Source: Anaerolineaceae bacterium
GTDB lineage: Bacteria; Chloroflexota; Anaerolineae; JAAYZQ01
Direction: 5' to 3'
Assembly (NCBI GenBank): GCA_012514775.1
Contig: JAAYZQ010000354.1
Coordinates: 1 to 24,055, forward strand
DNA length: 24,055 bases
The translations under genes and the position numbers were made by a program. This document shows, piece after piece, positions 7,305-14,610 of this stretch. How positions within the stretch are numbered: position 1 is the first letter of the stretch; every line of letters starts with the position of its first letter. The notes below the pieces were generated by a model, which was not told the DNA's origin, searched no databases, and saw nothing but the letters and a program-made list of their open reading frames with translations.

Positions 7305-8780
7305 ATGATTCGACCGAAGTTGGAGTTCCTGTCGCCCGACACGGTAAAGCGGGCGATTGACGAAGCCTACGAGCTGCTCTGGGACCCGGGCGTGCGGGTC
7401 CACTATGACGAAGGGCTGCGCCTCCTGGCCGACGCCGGTGCGTCCGTGGACATGCAGTCGCGTGTGGCCCGCATTCCGCGGGAGCTGGCCGAGAAGGCGG
7501 TCGAGACGGCGCCAGGCTCCTTCTATCTCTACGACTTTTACGGGGGGCCAAAGGTGCATTATGGTGGCGACGATATCCATTACGATCCCGGGTCGGCGGC
7601 CATCGAGATTGCCGACTACGGGGCCAAGCAGTCTCGCGTGCCGACCACCGTGGACTGCGAAAACTATGTGAAGGTGGCCGATGGCCTGCCCCAGATCGAC
7701 GCCGTGGCGACGTCCATCGTCTGCGGCGACGTGCCCCAGAGCATGGCCGACTGGTACCGGCTCTACCTGCTCCTGCTCAACGCCCGCAAGCCCATCGTGA
7801 CCGGCACCTTTGCCATCGAAAGCTTTGCGATCATGCACGAGCTGCTGGTGGCCATGGCCGGCAGCGCCGAGGCCCTGGCTGCCAGGCCGCGGGCCGTGTT
7901 CGACGTTTGCCCCTCGCCTCCCCTGCTCTGGAGCGACATCACCTGCGCCAACCTCATCGACGCGGCGCGCGCCGGCGTGCCGGCGGAGTTGGTGTCCATG
8001 CCGTTGACGGGTGCCACCGGTCCGGCGACGGTCATCGGCTCGGCGGTGCAGCACGCCGCCGAGTGCTTGAGCGGCATCACCATCCACCAGTTGGCCAAGG
8101 CCGGCAGCCCCATTGTCTGGGGCGGCTCGCCGGCCTCCTTTGACATGCGCACCGGCACAACGCCCATGGGCGCCATGGCCACCATGATGCTGGACTGCAC
8201 CTACACGCAGATCGGCAAGGCCATCAAGCCCGGCGGCCTGCCGACCCACGCCTACCTGGGCATGTCGGACACCAAGATCGTCGACACGCAGACGGGGCTG
8301 GAGACGGCCTCAGGCGCCATCCTGGGGGCCCTTGCCGGGGTGAATATGATGTCCGGCCCGGGCATGATGGACTTTGAGAGCTGCTTCAGCTTTGAAAAGC
8401 TGGTCATCGACTCCGAGATCGTGGGTATGGCCAAGCGCCTGGTGGCCGGCGTGGACGACACGGCCGAGCCCCTGGCCCTCGACGTAATGCGCGAGATCGG
8501 CCACGCGGGGAACTTTCTCAAGAGCAAGCACACCCGCAAGTACTTCCGTCGCGAGGACTATATCCCCACCGACGTCATCGACCGGGACTTTCGCCAGACC
8601 TGGTTCGACAAGGGTGCCCTGGATGCCAACGCCCGGGCACACCGCCGGGTGCAGGAGCTCATGGCGTCCTGGGAGCCCCTGGGCCTCGACCAGGCAAAGG
8701 TAAAAGAGCTGGAAGCCATCGCCCAGCGCCATGCCCGGGCCAATGGGCTGGACAAACTGCCCGAGCGCAGCATCAAGTAG
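7305..8780 (+). CDS. MttB-family corrinoid methyltransferase, non-pyrrolysine
   Basis: 491 aa, close to the usual family length of about 480-500. ATG 7305 is chosen for GGGAGG 4 nt upstream; the longer frame upstream has no site. The sequence belongs throughout to the trimethylamine methyltransferase (MttB) superfamily, for example ARIPRELAEKAVETAPGSF near 55-73, TGATGPAT at 235-242 and SDTKIVDTQTGLETASGA at 321-338. True trimethylamine MttB has pyrrolysine at an in-frame TAG near residue 334. This frame has no internal TAG, so it belongs with betaine-type members such as glycine betaine MtgB. The enzyme moves a methyl group from a quaternary amine to the Co(I) corrinoid carried by a partner, here the next gene 14 nt downstream. 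The substrate cannot be read from the sequence. Confidence 0.92.
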   Translation: MIRPKLEFLSPDTVKRAIDEAYELLWDPGVRVHYDEGLRLLADAGASVDMQSRVARIPRELAEKAVETAPGSFYLYDFYGGPKVHYGGDDIHYDPGSAAIEIADYGAKQSRVPTTVDCENYVKVADGLPQIDAVATSIVCGDVPQSMADWYRLYLLLLNARKPIVTGTFAIESFAIMHELLVAMAGSAEALAARPRAVFDVCPSPPLLWSDITCANLIDAARAGVPAELVSMPLTGATGPATVIGSAVQHAAECLSGITIHQLAKAGSPIVWGGSPASFDMRTGTTPMGAMATMMLDCTYTQIGKAIKPGGLPTHAYLGMSDTKIVDTQTGLETASGAILGALAGVNMMSGPGMMDFESCFSFEKLVIDSEIVGMAKRLVAGVDDTAEPLALDVMREIGHAGNFLKSKHTRKYFRREDYIPTDVIDRDFRQTWFDKGALDANARAHRRVQELMASWEPLGLDQAKVKELEAIAQRHARANGLDKLPERSIK

Positions 8781-8794
8781 CGGAGGAGATCCCC

Positions 8795-9448
8795 ATGACA
8801 GAAGAGCTGTTCAAGAAAATGGCCCAGGCCGTCATCGACGGCGACGAGGAAAGCGCGGCCGATCTGGCCCAGCAGGCCCTGGACACGGGCATCGACCCAT
8901 TGGAGGCTATCAACCAGGGGTTCACGCCCGGCATGGACGTGGTCGGCGAGCTGTATTCCTCGGGCGAGTACTTTTTGCCCGACCTGATCCTGGGCGGCGA
9001 GGCGATGAAGGCCGCCCTGGCCGTCCTGGAGCCGGCGCTACAGGCCGCGGGCCAGGAGCGCAAGGTGTTGGGCACCGTCGTCCTGGGCACCGTCAAGGGC
9101 GACATCCATGAGATTGGCAAGGCCCTGGTGGGCTCTATGCTGTCGGCCAACGGCTTCCTGGTCCACGATGTGGGCATCGACGTGGAGGCCGACGAGTTCG
9201 TGGCCCAGGCGCGGGAGCACAACGCCGACATCGTGGCCCTCTCGGCGCTGCTGACGACCACCATGCTCCACCAGCGGGAGGTCATCGAGCATCTGTCCGA
9301 GGCCGGGCTGCGGGAGCGGGTGAAGGTCATGGTCGGCGGCTCGCCCGTGACCCAGGCGTGGGCCGACGACATCGGCGCCGATGGTTTTGCCGAGGACGCG
9401 GCCAACGCAGCGGTGGTGGCCAAGAGGCTGATGGGTATCCAGGCTTAA
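8795..9448 (+). CDS. Corrinoid (B12-binding) methyl carrier protein, MtbC/MttC-like
   Basis: 217 aa, typical for methyltransferase corrinoid proteins. An N-terminal helical cap domain (about 1-88, with the conserved GEYFLPDLILGGEAM) precedes a Rossmann-like B12 domain. The B12 motif GTVKGDIHEIGKALV is at 98-112. His105 of DxHxxG is the lower axial cobalt ligand. SALLTTTM near 165-172 and VGGSPVTQAWADDIGADGF near 190-205 complete the site. ATG 8795 follows GGAGGAG. It is co-transcribed with the upstream MttB paralogue and accepts the methyl group from it. It may also serve the second MttB at 11086-12525, which has no carrier gene of its own here. The enzyme that passes the methyl group on and the reductive activator (RamA type) are not in the window. 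Confidence 0.95.
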   Translation: MTEELFKKMAQAVIDGDEESAADLAQQALDTGIDPLEAINQGFTPGMDVVGELYSSGEYFLPDLILGGEAMKAALAVLEPALQAAGQERKVLGTVVLGTVKGDIHEIGKALVGSMLSANGFLVHDVGIDVEADEFVAQAREHNADIVALSALLTTTMLHQREVIEHLSEAGLRERVKVMVGGSPVTQAWADDIGADGFAEDAANAAVVAKRLMGIQA

Positions 9449-9462
9449 TGTGACATAACCTT

Positions 9463-9483
9463 CCCGCACGATGGCCGTGCGGG
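9463..9483 (+). other. Hairpin just after the corrinoid protein gene
   Basis: CCCGCACG 9463-9470 and CGTGCGGG 9476-9483 pair perfectly over 8 bp around a 5-nt loop. There is no T-run. It precedes the stronger terminator and may add to it or protect the mRNA 3' end. Confidence 0.5.
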
Positions 9484-9490
9484 CAATGCA

Positions 9491-9529
9491 AGGGCTCTCC
9501 TTCAATGGCGCAGGAGAGCCCTCTTTTTT
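9491..9529 (+). terminator. Intrinsic terminator of the mttB-corrinoid protein operon
   Basis: AGGGCTCTCC 9491-9500 pairs with GGAGAGCCCT 9513-9522 around a 12-nt loop, followed by C and six T (9524-9529). This is a textbook Rho-independent terminator, 42 nt after the stop codon. Confidence 0.92.
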
Positions 9530-9535
9530 GCATGG

Positions 9536-9573
9536 GGCCAGGCGCTCGGGCCTGGCCGGCTCGGCCGGCTCGG
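9536..9573. repeat. Inverted repeat and short GGCCGGCTC tandem repeat
   Basis: GGCCAGG 9536-9542 and CCTGGCC 9551-9557 form a 7-bp hairpin downstream of the minus-strand DUF2892-like gene, without a T-run on that strand. It overlaps two tandem GGCCGGCTC units beginning at 9554. Confidence 0.4.
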
Positions 9574-9582
9574 CGAGCGTTC

Positions 9583-9876
9583 TTAGCCGGCAGAGCGCTG
9601 CGGGGCTTGCCCCGAAGTCAGGCCTTCAACGTGCGGCAGGTCGGACTTGGCTGCCAGGCGCCGCGCGTCGGCGACCGGGTTACGGCCGGTGGCGTTCTTG
9701 TAGGCCAGGTAGCCACCGCCGGCCATGAGGCCCAGGCCGCCCAACGAGCGCCGGGAAAGGCCGAACCAGATCAGGGCGACGCCTCCGAGGACCGCCAGCC
9801 AGCGCTCGAGGTCGCTAATCCCCAAGGTCTTGGACCATTCCGACTTCACTCGCGTATTCGTGGTATACTCTGACAT
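9583..9876 (-). CDS. Small DUF2892-like membrane protein
   Basis: 97 aa. ATG at 9876 is chosen because GGAGG lies 5 nt upstream (minus strand); the frame runs further upstream without a comparable site. After a polar N-terminus, ERWLAVLGGVALIWFGLSRR (24-43) and GGLGLMAGGGYLAYKNATG (46-64) give two short hydrophobic segments joined by SRRS. The pattern ERW-x-LGG-x-GLSRRSLGG-x-GG-x-ATG is that of the DUF2892/YgaP-like transmembrane domain often fused to SRPBCC domains. Here it stands alone with a polar C-terminal tail of about 30 residues. Function is unknown. It is probably transcribed alone from the minus-strand promoter near 9926. Confidence 0.8.
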   Translation of the reverse strand: MSEYTTNTRVKSEWSKTLGISDLERWLAVLGGVALIWFGLSRRSLGGLGLMAGGGYLAYKNATGRNPVADARRLAAKSDLPHVEGLTSGQAPQRSAG

Positions 9877-9925
9877 TCCGTCCTCCAAAGTCTTGTCGAC
9901 AGGCACGACGCCTTTCGTTGAGACC

Positions 9926-9931
9926 ATTGTA
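9926..9931 (-). promoter_or_regulatory. Extended -10 promoter element for the DUF2892-like gene
   Basis: On the minus strand, TACAAT with TG one base upstream (TGCTACAAT) forms an extended -10. A TTGTAC hexamer lies only 14 nt further upstream, too close for an ideal -35. The predicted leader is about 45 nt. Confidence 0.45.
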
Positions 9932-9995
9932 GCACGAAACGTCCTGTACAACCGGCGTGGATAGGTTGGGTTGGGTTGGAAAAGCGTAAGCAAGG

Positions 9996-11072
9996 CTATC
10001 CTCCGGTGTGGGGCTTGATGACCTTGGTGGCCGTCCGGCTGGCCATGCCGGTGGCAATGGCGCCATAGAGCGGGCGGAAGGCCAGCTCTTCGCCCAGCCG
10101 CACCGCAGGATCGGCCTCGGTGACGTCCAGGACCAGGTGATCGGAGCTGGCGCCGACGATGGTCACCCCAGGCCGATGCGGCACCAGGCTCTCGATGACC
10201 AGGTCCTGCCGGCCGGCGGCGACGATGGCCCTTCGCCGCCGGCCTTTGTCGGGCCACACGGGAACCTCGCCAAAGGCGTTGGGCGCCACCGGCCCCTCGG
10301 GCGTCGACGGCTTGGTTTCCACCTCGATGACGGGCGCCCAGACCACAAAGGCGTCCTGGTGGGGCATGGCCGTGGGCCAGTCGCCCGTGCTGTCCACCTC
10401 GCCGATGAGGATGGCGCCGCCCACGCGCAGTTGGGTCGCGCGGGCGGGCATCTCGCCGCGCAAGAGCAGTGCCAGGCTGGCCGAGTTGCCGGCCGAGATG
10501 GTGGGCAGGCGCAGGCCCAGGGCCCGCTCCACGTCTTTGGCCAGGTCGACGGCAAGCTGCGTGTTCTCCCGGGTGGGCAGCACGCCGCCGATGCAGGTGA
10601 CGTTGACCCCCAGCCCGGCCAGCTCGATGTGGGGCAGGCCGGCCATGGCCCGGGCAACCTCCAATACCCGCTCGGGCATGACCCCCTCGCGCCGGTCGCC
10701 GGCCTCCACCATGAGGATGACTCGGTGATCCACGCCCTGGGCCTGTGCTGCGCGCGAAAGGGCACGGACCGTCTCCACCTGCGAATTCAGGCTGGCCTGG
10801 GTCAGGCGCACCACCTCGCCAACCTCGTCGAACGACGGCAGGCGAAGCATGAGGATGGGGCAGTCGATGCCCGCCTTGCGCAGGCGACGCACGTTGTCCA
10901 GGCGCGACTCGGCCAGAAGGCCGGCGCCGCCGGCCAGCATGGCCCGGGCCACGGCCGGATGGCCGCAGCAGGCCTTGGTCACCCCCGCCAGCTCGATTCC
11001 CTGGGGGGCGCACAGCGTGGCCACGGCCTCGGTGTTGCGCCGAATTCGCTCGCAGTCGACCTCGATGCGCAT
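9996..11072 (-). CDS. Alanine/ornithine racemase-family PLP enzyme
   Basis: 358 aa with an alanine-racemase N-terminal type TIM barrel. The PLP lysine is K33 in GVTKACCGHPAVARAML, followed by LAESRLDNVRRLR, both typical of the ornithine racemase (Orr)-like branch, which differs from classical Alr by lacking strong dimer-domain features. GNSASLALL and RVGGAILIGE follow the phosphate-binding positions of this group. The gene starts 13 nt after the MttB paralogue on the same strand, with no clear ribosome binding site, so translational coupling is likely. The pairing suggests that the racemase inverts the alpha-carbon of an amino acid or amino-acid betaine used by that methyltransferase, or of its demethylated product. 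Exact substrate unknown; ornithine, alanine, lysine and proline derivatives are all open. Confidence 0.87.
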   Translation of the reverse strand: MRIEVDCERIRRNTEAVATLCAPQGIELAGVTKACCGHPAVARAMLAGGAGLLAESRLDNVRRLRKAGIDCPILMLRLPSFDEVGEVVRLTQASLNSQVETVRALSRAAQAQGVDHRVILMVEAGDRREGVMPERVLEVARAMAGLPHIELAGLGVNVTCIGGVLPTRENTQLAVDLAKDVERALGLRLPTISAGNSASLALLLRGEMPARATQLRVGGAILIGEVDSTGDWPTAMPHQDAFVVWAPVIEVETKPSTPEGPVAPNAFGEVPVWPDKGRRRRAIVAAGRQDLVIESLVPHRPGVTIVGASSDHLVLDVTEADPAVRLGEELAFRPLYGAIATGMASRTATKVIKPHTGG

Positions 11073-11085
11073 GCTACGGGCCGGC

Positions 11086-12525
11086 TTATTTGCGCCGCGA
11101 ATAGGCGGCGACGATGTCGCGCAGTTCTAGCTGCGTAGCCTCGTGCAGGGCCGGTGGTTTGTGGTTGGCCAGGATCTCGCGCACTTTTTGGCGAGCGACC
11201 TCGATGCGGTTGTGCTGGCCCTTGTCGAACCATTCATCGTAGCTGTCGCGGTCGCTGATGAGGGGCAGGGACAGGGCCCGGCGCATCTGGCGCACGGTGT
11301 GCTGCTGGTCCATGTAGACGCCACCGGCGCCCAGCTCTTTGGTCAGCTCCATGGCAAAGGCCTCGTCGGTCCAGTCGACGCCGCCCAGCAGGCGCCGGAG
11401 CATGGCCCCGATCTCGGCGTCGATGATGAGCTGCTCGTAGGTCAGCAGGTTCGAGCCGTCCAGGAGCCCCAGGCCAAAGAGGATGCTGGCGCCGGCCAGG
11501 GCCGGGAAGACGTAGGAGAAGGTATTCTCCCAGGCGGCCTGGGCGCCGGGTATCTTGGCGCTGGTGGCGCCGGCGCCGACGATGGAAGGAACGCCGTAAA
11601 AGCTCGCCATCTCGGCGATCATGGTGCGTAGCCAGATGGCCTCGGGCGAGGTGGCCGTGTAGGCGCCCGTGCGCAGGTCGATGGTCGCCGGGCCGCCGGA
11701 GTAAAAGACCTTGGCGCCGGGCGAGGCGATCTGCAACAGGGCCAGGGCGCTGATAACCTCGGCGTTGATGATGGGCAGGGTGCCGGCCAGGGTCACAGGC
11801 GAAGTGACGCCCGTGGTGGGCATGGGGTACATGCCCACCGGCACGCCGGCCGCGGCAAACTCCAGGGCCGCCTCGATGCCGCCGTGATCCTGGGTGAGGG
11901 GCGAGATGGTGCACACAAAGTTCGAAAAGATGGGTCGCTCCCGGAGCTGTTCCCTGCCACCGGCGATGGCCGCCCCCATCTCGATCTGGCCGCGGGCTTC
12001 GCGCGCATCGGTCACCGACTCGGTGAGGACGTGCTTGCCCGAGTTGAGAAAGCAGGCCTCCAGCTCGTGGAGGCAAATGCTCAGCGCCGGCACGTCCTGG
12101 GCGCTGACCGTGGGGCTGACAATGTCCACCGCCTCCAGGTAGTCGGAGATGAGGGCCATGTGCGCCACGTCGGCCTTGGTGGAGCCGCGGCGCACGCCGG
12201 TCTCGAAATCGAGGGTCAGGGCCGCGCAGCCGTCCTGGGAATAGTAGGTGTGGCGGCCGTCGATGACCCGGTCGTGGCGCGGGTCGCGGGCGTGCAGCGT
12301 GAAGGTCGCCGGGGCCTGTTTCAGGGCCGGCTCCACGATACCGGCCGGGATGCGGACCAGGTCGCCGTCAACCCTGGCGCCCGCACCGTGCCAGATCTCC
12401 TTGGCGCGGTCGGAATAAAAGCGGACGCCGGTGGTTTCCAGCAGCTCCAGGGAGCGTTGGTGGACCTCTTTCAGCGCCTCGTCGTTCCCAAACAGCAGTT
12501 CTTTGATAGTCAGCAAGCTACCCAC
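11086..12525 (-). CDS. Second MttB-family methyltransferase, non-pyrrolysine
   Basis: 479 aa. GTG at 12525 is chosen because GGAGG lies about 9 nt upstream and the product then begins VGSLLTIKELLFGNDEALKEVH, colinear with the family. It is an MttB superfamily member with no in-frame TAG, and clearly different from the paralogue at 7305-8780 (compare GMSDTKIVDTQTGLETASGA there with GAGATSAKIPGAQAAWENT here), so a different methylated substrate is likely. Neighbours are a GntR regulator upstream (95-nt gap) and a racemase downstream (13-nt gap) on the same strand. No corrinoid protein is encoded in this unit, so it probably borrows the one at 8795-9448 or one elsewhere. Expected role: cleaving a methyl group from a betaine-like amine onto Co(I) corrinoid. 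Confidence 0.92.
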   Translation of the reverse strand: MGSLLTIKELLFGNDEALKEVHQRSLELLETTGVRFYSDRAKEIWHGAGARVDGDLVRIPAGIVEPALKQAPATFTLHARDPRHDRVIDGRHTYYSQDGCAALTLDFETGVRRGSTKADVAHMALISDYLEAVDIVSPTVSAQDVPALSICLHELEACFLNSGKHVLTESVTDAREARGQIEMGAAIAGGREQLRERPIFSNFVCTISPLTQDHGGIEAALEFAAAGVPVGMYPMPTTGVTSPVTLAGTLPIINAEVISALALLQIASPGAKVFYSGGPATIDLRTGAYTATSPEAIWLRTMIAEMASFYGVPSIVGAGATSAKIPGAQAAWENTFSYVFPALAGASILFGLGLLDGSNLLTYEQLIIDAEIGAMLRRLLGGVDWTDEAFAMELTKELGAGGVYMDQQHTVRQMRRALSLPLISDRDSYDEWFDKGQHNRIEVARQKVREILANHKPPALHEATQLELRDIVAAYSRRK

Positions 12526-12620
12526 GTGCGATTCCTCCTCCGTATGCTTTGTTTGCTGCCCTCCGGCAGCGAGGTGTGGCTGGTTCTTCTGTCTTTTTGC
12601 TCCTGGTTGCTGGCCGGCCG

Positions 12621-13325
12621 TCACGGCCAGAAGACAGGCTCGATGAGTGCGGGCGCGACACCCAGGACTTCGGTTAGCTCCTGCGAAAGGTTTCCGATGT
12701 GACGGCGCATCTCTTCCTCGGCAGCGCGGGCGTCCCGCGCTTCCAGGGCGGCCACGATGGCCCGATGCTCGTCCAGCTCGCGCGCCAGGCGTGCCGGCGC
12801 CAGCGCTTCCTGGCGGCGCATGCCCTCGTACAGCATGACGCTCGGAAACCAGCTCCACAGCGACTCGATCTGATGGACCAGGTAGCGATGCCCGCTGGCA
12901 CGGCAGATGCTCAGGTGAAACTCGGTGTTCAGCTCGCGGCGGAGGCCCATCTGTTCCTGGCTGTCGCAGCCCTCGGCGCGGTGCAGCAGATCCTTCAGGC
13001 GCTGAATCTCGGCCGCGTCGATGGCGGGGGTGGCAAAGCGCACGGCCAGGCTCTCCAGTACCAGGCGGACGGTGAACATGTCCGCGACGTCGGCGGCGGT
13101 GAACTCGACCACGCGCACGCCGCGGTAAGCGATGCGCTCCGCCAGGCCCTCGGTCACCAGGCGGCGCAGGGCCTCGCGCACCGGCATCTGGCTCATGCCC
13201 AGCTCCCGGGCGAGGGCTTCCTGTCGCAGCCACTGGCCCGGCTTCAGGCGGCCATCGATGATGGCATCGCGCAGGCGAAGAAAGGCAACGTCGCTCAGGG
13301 AATGATAACCGTCGGGTGCTTCCAT
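12621..13325 (-). CDS. GntR-family (FCD/FadR-type) transcriptional regulator
   Basis: 234 aa. The N-terminal winged helix (about 10-72) carries the family signature DGRLKPGQWLRQEALARELG followed by SQMPVREALRRLVTEGL. The C-terminal FCD ligand domain (about 80-220) has the expected metal/ligand positions N133, H137, H187 and H209 (NTEFH, DEHRAI, RRHI). FCD regulators usually sense small carboxylates or amino acids. As first gene of the unit with the MttB paralogue and racemase, it probably controls that unit and itself through the palindrome at 13350-13366. ATG 13325 has AGGAGG and AGGA upstream. The specific ligand is unknown, but the betaine substrate is the obvious candidate. Confidence 0.93.
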   Translation of the reverse strand: MEAPDGYHSLSDVAFLRLRDAIIDGRLKPGQWLRQEALARELGMSQMPVREALRRLVTEGLAERIAYRGVRVVEFTAADVADMFTVRLVLESLAVRFATPAIDAAEIQRLKDLLHRAEGCDSQEQMGLRRELNTEFHLSICRASGHRYLVHQIESLWSWFPSVMLYEGMRRQEALAPARLARELDEHRAIVAALEARDARAAEEEMRRHIGNLSQELTEVLGVAPALIEPVFWP

Positions 13326-13349
13326 AAGCCGTCCTTTCGCCTCCTCATA

Positions 13350-13366
13350 TTGGATATTATATCTAA
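13350..13366. promoter_or_regulatory. 17-bp palindromic operator candidate over the gntR -10 box
   Basis: TTGGATATTATATCTAA is palindromic around position 13358 with a single mismatched pair, in an AT-rich island inside GC-rich DNA. It covers the -10 hexamer of the gntR promoter, so a dimeric GntR protein bound here would block transcription. Confidence 0.6.
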
Positions 13367-13383
13367 TTTGTTCAGGCTGTCAA
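13356..13383 (-). promoter_or_regulatory. Perfect-consensus sigma-70 promoter for the gntR-mttB-racemase unit
   Basis: On the minus strand, TTGACA (13383-13378), a 16-nt spacer and TATAAT (13361-13356). Both hexamers match the consensus fully. Transcription would start about 25 nt before the gntR ATG. Confidence 0.85.
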
Positions 13384-13411
13384 GCGGCAGAGCGGGCGCG
13401 GCCTCGCCCGA

Positions 13412-13460
13412 CTGGCCACGTGACCAGGAACAGGACTGCCAACGTGCCCAGGCACAGGAC
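13412..13460. repeat. Degenerate intergenic repeat, copy 1
   Basis: Positions 13412-13452 align without gaps to 14491-14531 with 32 of 41 bases identical. Within this copy, ACGTGACCAGGAACAGGAC (13418-13436) recurs 24 nt on as ACGTGCCCAGGCACAGGAC (13442-13460), 17 of 19 identical. The two copies flank the membrane protein gene at 13565-14446. Confidence 0.55.
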
Positions 13461-13564
13461 CGGCCAACAAGCTGGTGCATTGCAAAGGGATGTGTGTTAC
13501 TATCGTGGCAAGTGACAAACGGGCAAGACGCGCGTCACACTCGATTACGAGGAGGTAACCTATC

Positions 13565-14446
13565 ATGGAGTACGGAAAGCTTTTGAGTCGGGCCTGGGAC
13601 ATCGTCTGGAAGTACAAGTTCCTGATCATCCTGGGCATCCTGGCCGCTCTGGCCGGTGGATTTGGCAGCGGCGCGTCAGGCTCCAGCGGCGCCACTTTTG
13701 AGGGTGACCAGCCGCACTTTGAGTTCGATATGCCCTGGGGGGCGGGCCATCACACGCTGGCCCCGTTATGGGTCCTGGTCATCGTTGCCATCGCCCTGGT
13801 GATTGGGCTGGCCCTGTGGGTTGTTTCCACCATCGCCCGCGGCGGACTCGTCGCCGGGGCCGACGCGGCCAGCCGGGAAGAGCCCACGAGCTTTGGCCTG
13901 GCGTGGCGGACCGGGTGGGACCGGGTCTGGACACTGCTGGGCATTGGCCTGATCCCTGGCCTTGTGAGCCTGCTCCCGCTTGTCCTGGCCGTTCTGGGCT
14001 GGTTCGCCTACACGAGCAATCCTACGATGCAGATGGGAACTCCGATGGCGCGGAACGCGCTCATCCTTGGAAGCGCCCTGGCCTGCCTCATCGTGCCCGT
14101 GGCCATCGCCTTCGAGATGCTGCGGGCCCTGGCCGAGCGGGCGTGCATGTTGGAAGGGCTGGGTGTCCTGGCGTCCTATGGCCGCGCCTTCAGGGTCGTG
14201 GTCGACAACCTGGGCTCGGCGTTGGTCCTGTTCCTGCTCCAGATCGCGGTGATGGTCGTCGCCTTTGTCCTGCTCGTCGTGCCGGGCATCATCTTGCTGC
14301 TGTGCTGCCTGTTCTGGCCGGTGATCCTCGTCCTGGAGGGTGCTGTGACGGCCTACTTTTCCACGATGTGGACGCTCGCTTGGCGCGAGTGGACCGGCGA
14401 TGCACCGGCGGCCACCATCGTACCAGGCGGCGACGTGGTGAGCTAA
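13565..14446 (+). CDS. Multi-pass membrane protein of unknown function
   Basis: 293 aa. ATG 13565 has GGAGG 9 nt upstream. The N-terminus (YGKLLSRAWDIVWKYKFLIILGILAAL) is an amphipathic helix leading into the first membrane segment, a pattern seen in uncharacterised integral membrane proteins of GC-rich bacteria. Hydrophobic segments lie at about 19-36, 67-90, 122-149, 165-185, 215-238 and 240-262, so about six helices. A Gly/Ser-rich, acidic and His-containing loop at 31-66 separates the first two. A conserved-looking cytoplasmic-type stretch, SREEPTSFGLAWRTGWDRVW (103-122), follows the second. The C-terminal tail is short. I see no catalytic motif or transporter signature. It appears to be a single-gene unit. 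Confidence 0.75.
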   Translation: MEYGKLLSRAWDIVWKYKFLIILGILAALAGGFGSGASGSSGATFEGDQPHFEFDMPWGAGHHTLAPLWVLVIVAIALVIGLALWVVSTIARGGLVAGADAASREEPTSFGLAWRTGWDRVWTLLGIGLIPGLVSLLPLVLAVLGWFAYTSNPTMQMGTPMARNALILGSALACLIVPVAIAFEMLRALAERACMLEGLGVLASYGRAFRVVVDNLGSALVLFLLQIAVMVVAFVLLVVPGIILLLCCLFWPVILVLEGAVTAYFSTMWTLAWREWTGDAPAATIVPGGDVVS

Positions 14447-14490
14447 CCGGGGAAAAAGGGCCGGGTGGCAACGGGCAGAAAGGCTTGTAC

Positions 14491-14552
14491 CTGGCCATCT
14501 GACCAGGACCAAGACTCCCCAGGTGCCCGGTGTGCCTGGGGAGTTCCTGGTC
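14491..14552. repeat. Intergenic repeat, copy 2, forming a two-tier hairpin
   Basis: GACCAGGA 14501-14508 pairs with TCCTGGTC 14545-14552, and inside it CTCCCCAGG 14515-14523 pairs with CCTGGGGAG 14535-14543. The left half matches copy 1 at 13412-13452. It follows the membrane protein stop codon by about 45 nt and may act as a transcription end without a T-run. Confidence 0.6.
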
Positions 14553-14610
14553 TATACTGAGACCGGCGCGAGAAGTGCGCCACACCTGAACGACGGGTTG
14601 AGGAGTTGAC

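Noticed and set aside
9962..9979. GGTTGGGTTGGGTTGG-type short repeat downstream of the racemase gene
   Set aside because: Three short units only. It could form a weak G-rich structure but gives no support for a specific function.
7305..12525. Pyrrolysine-containing MttB
   Set aside because: Neither methyltransferase frame has an internal in-frame TAG, and both reach full family length without read-through.
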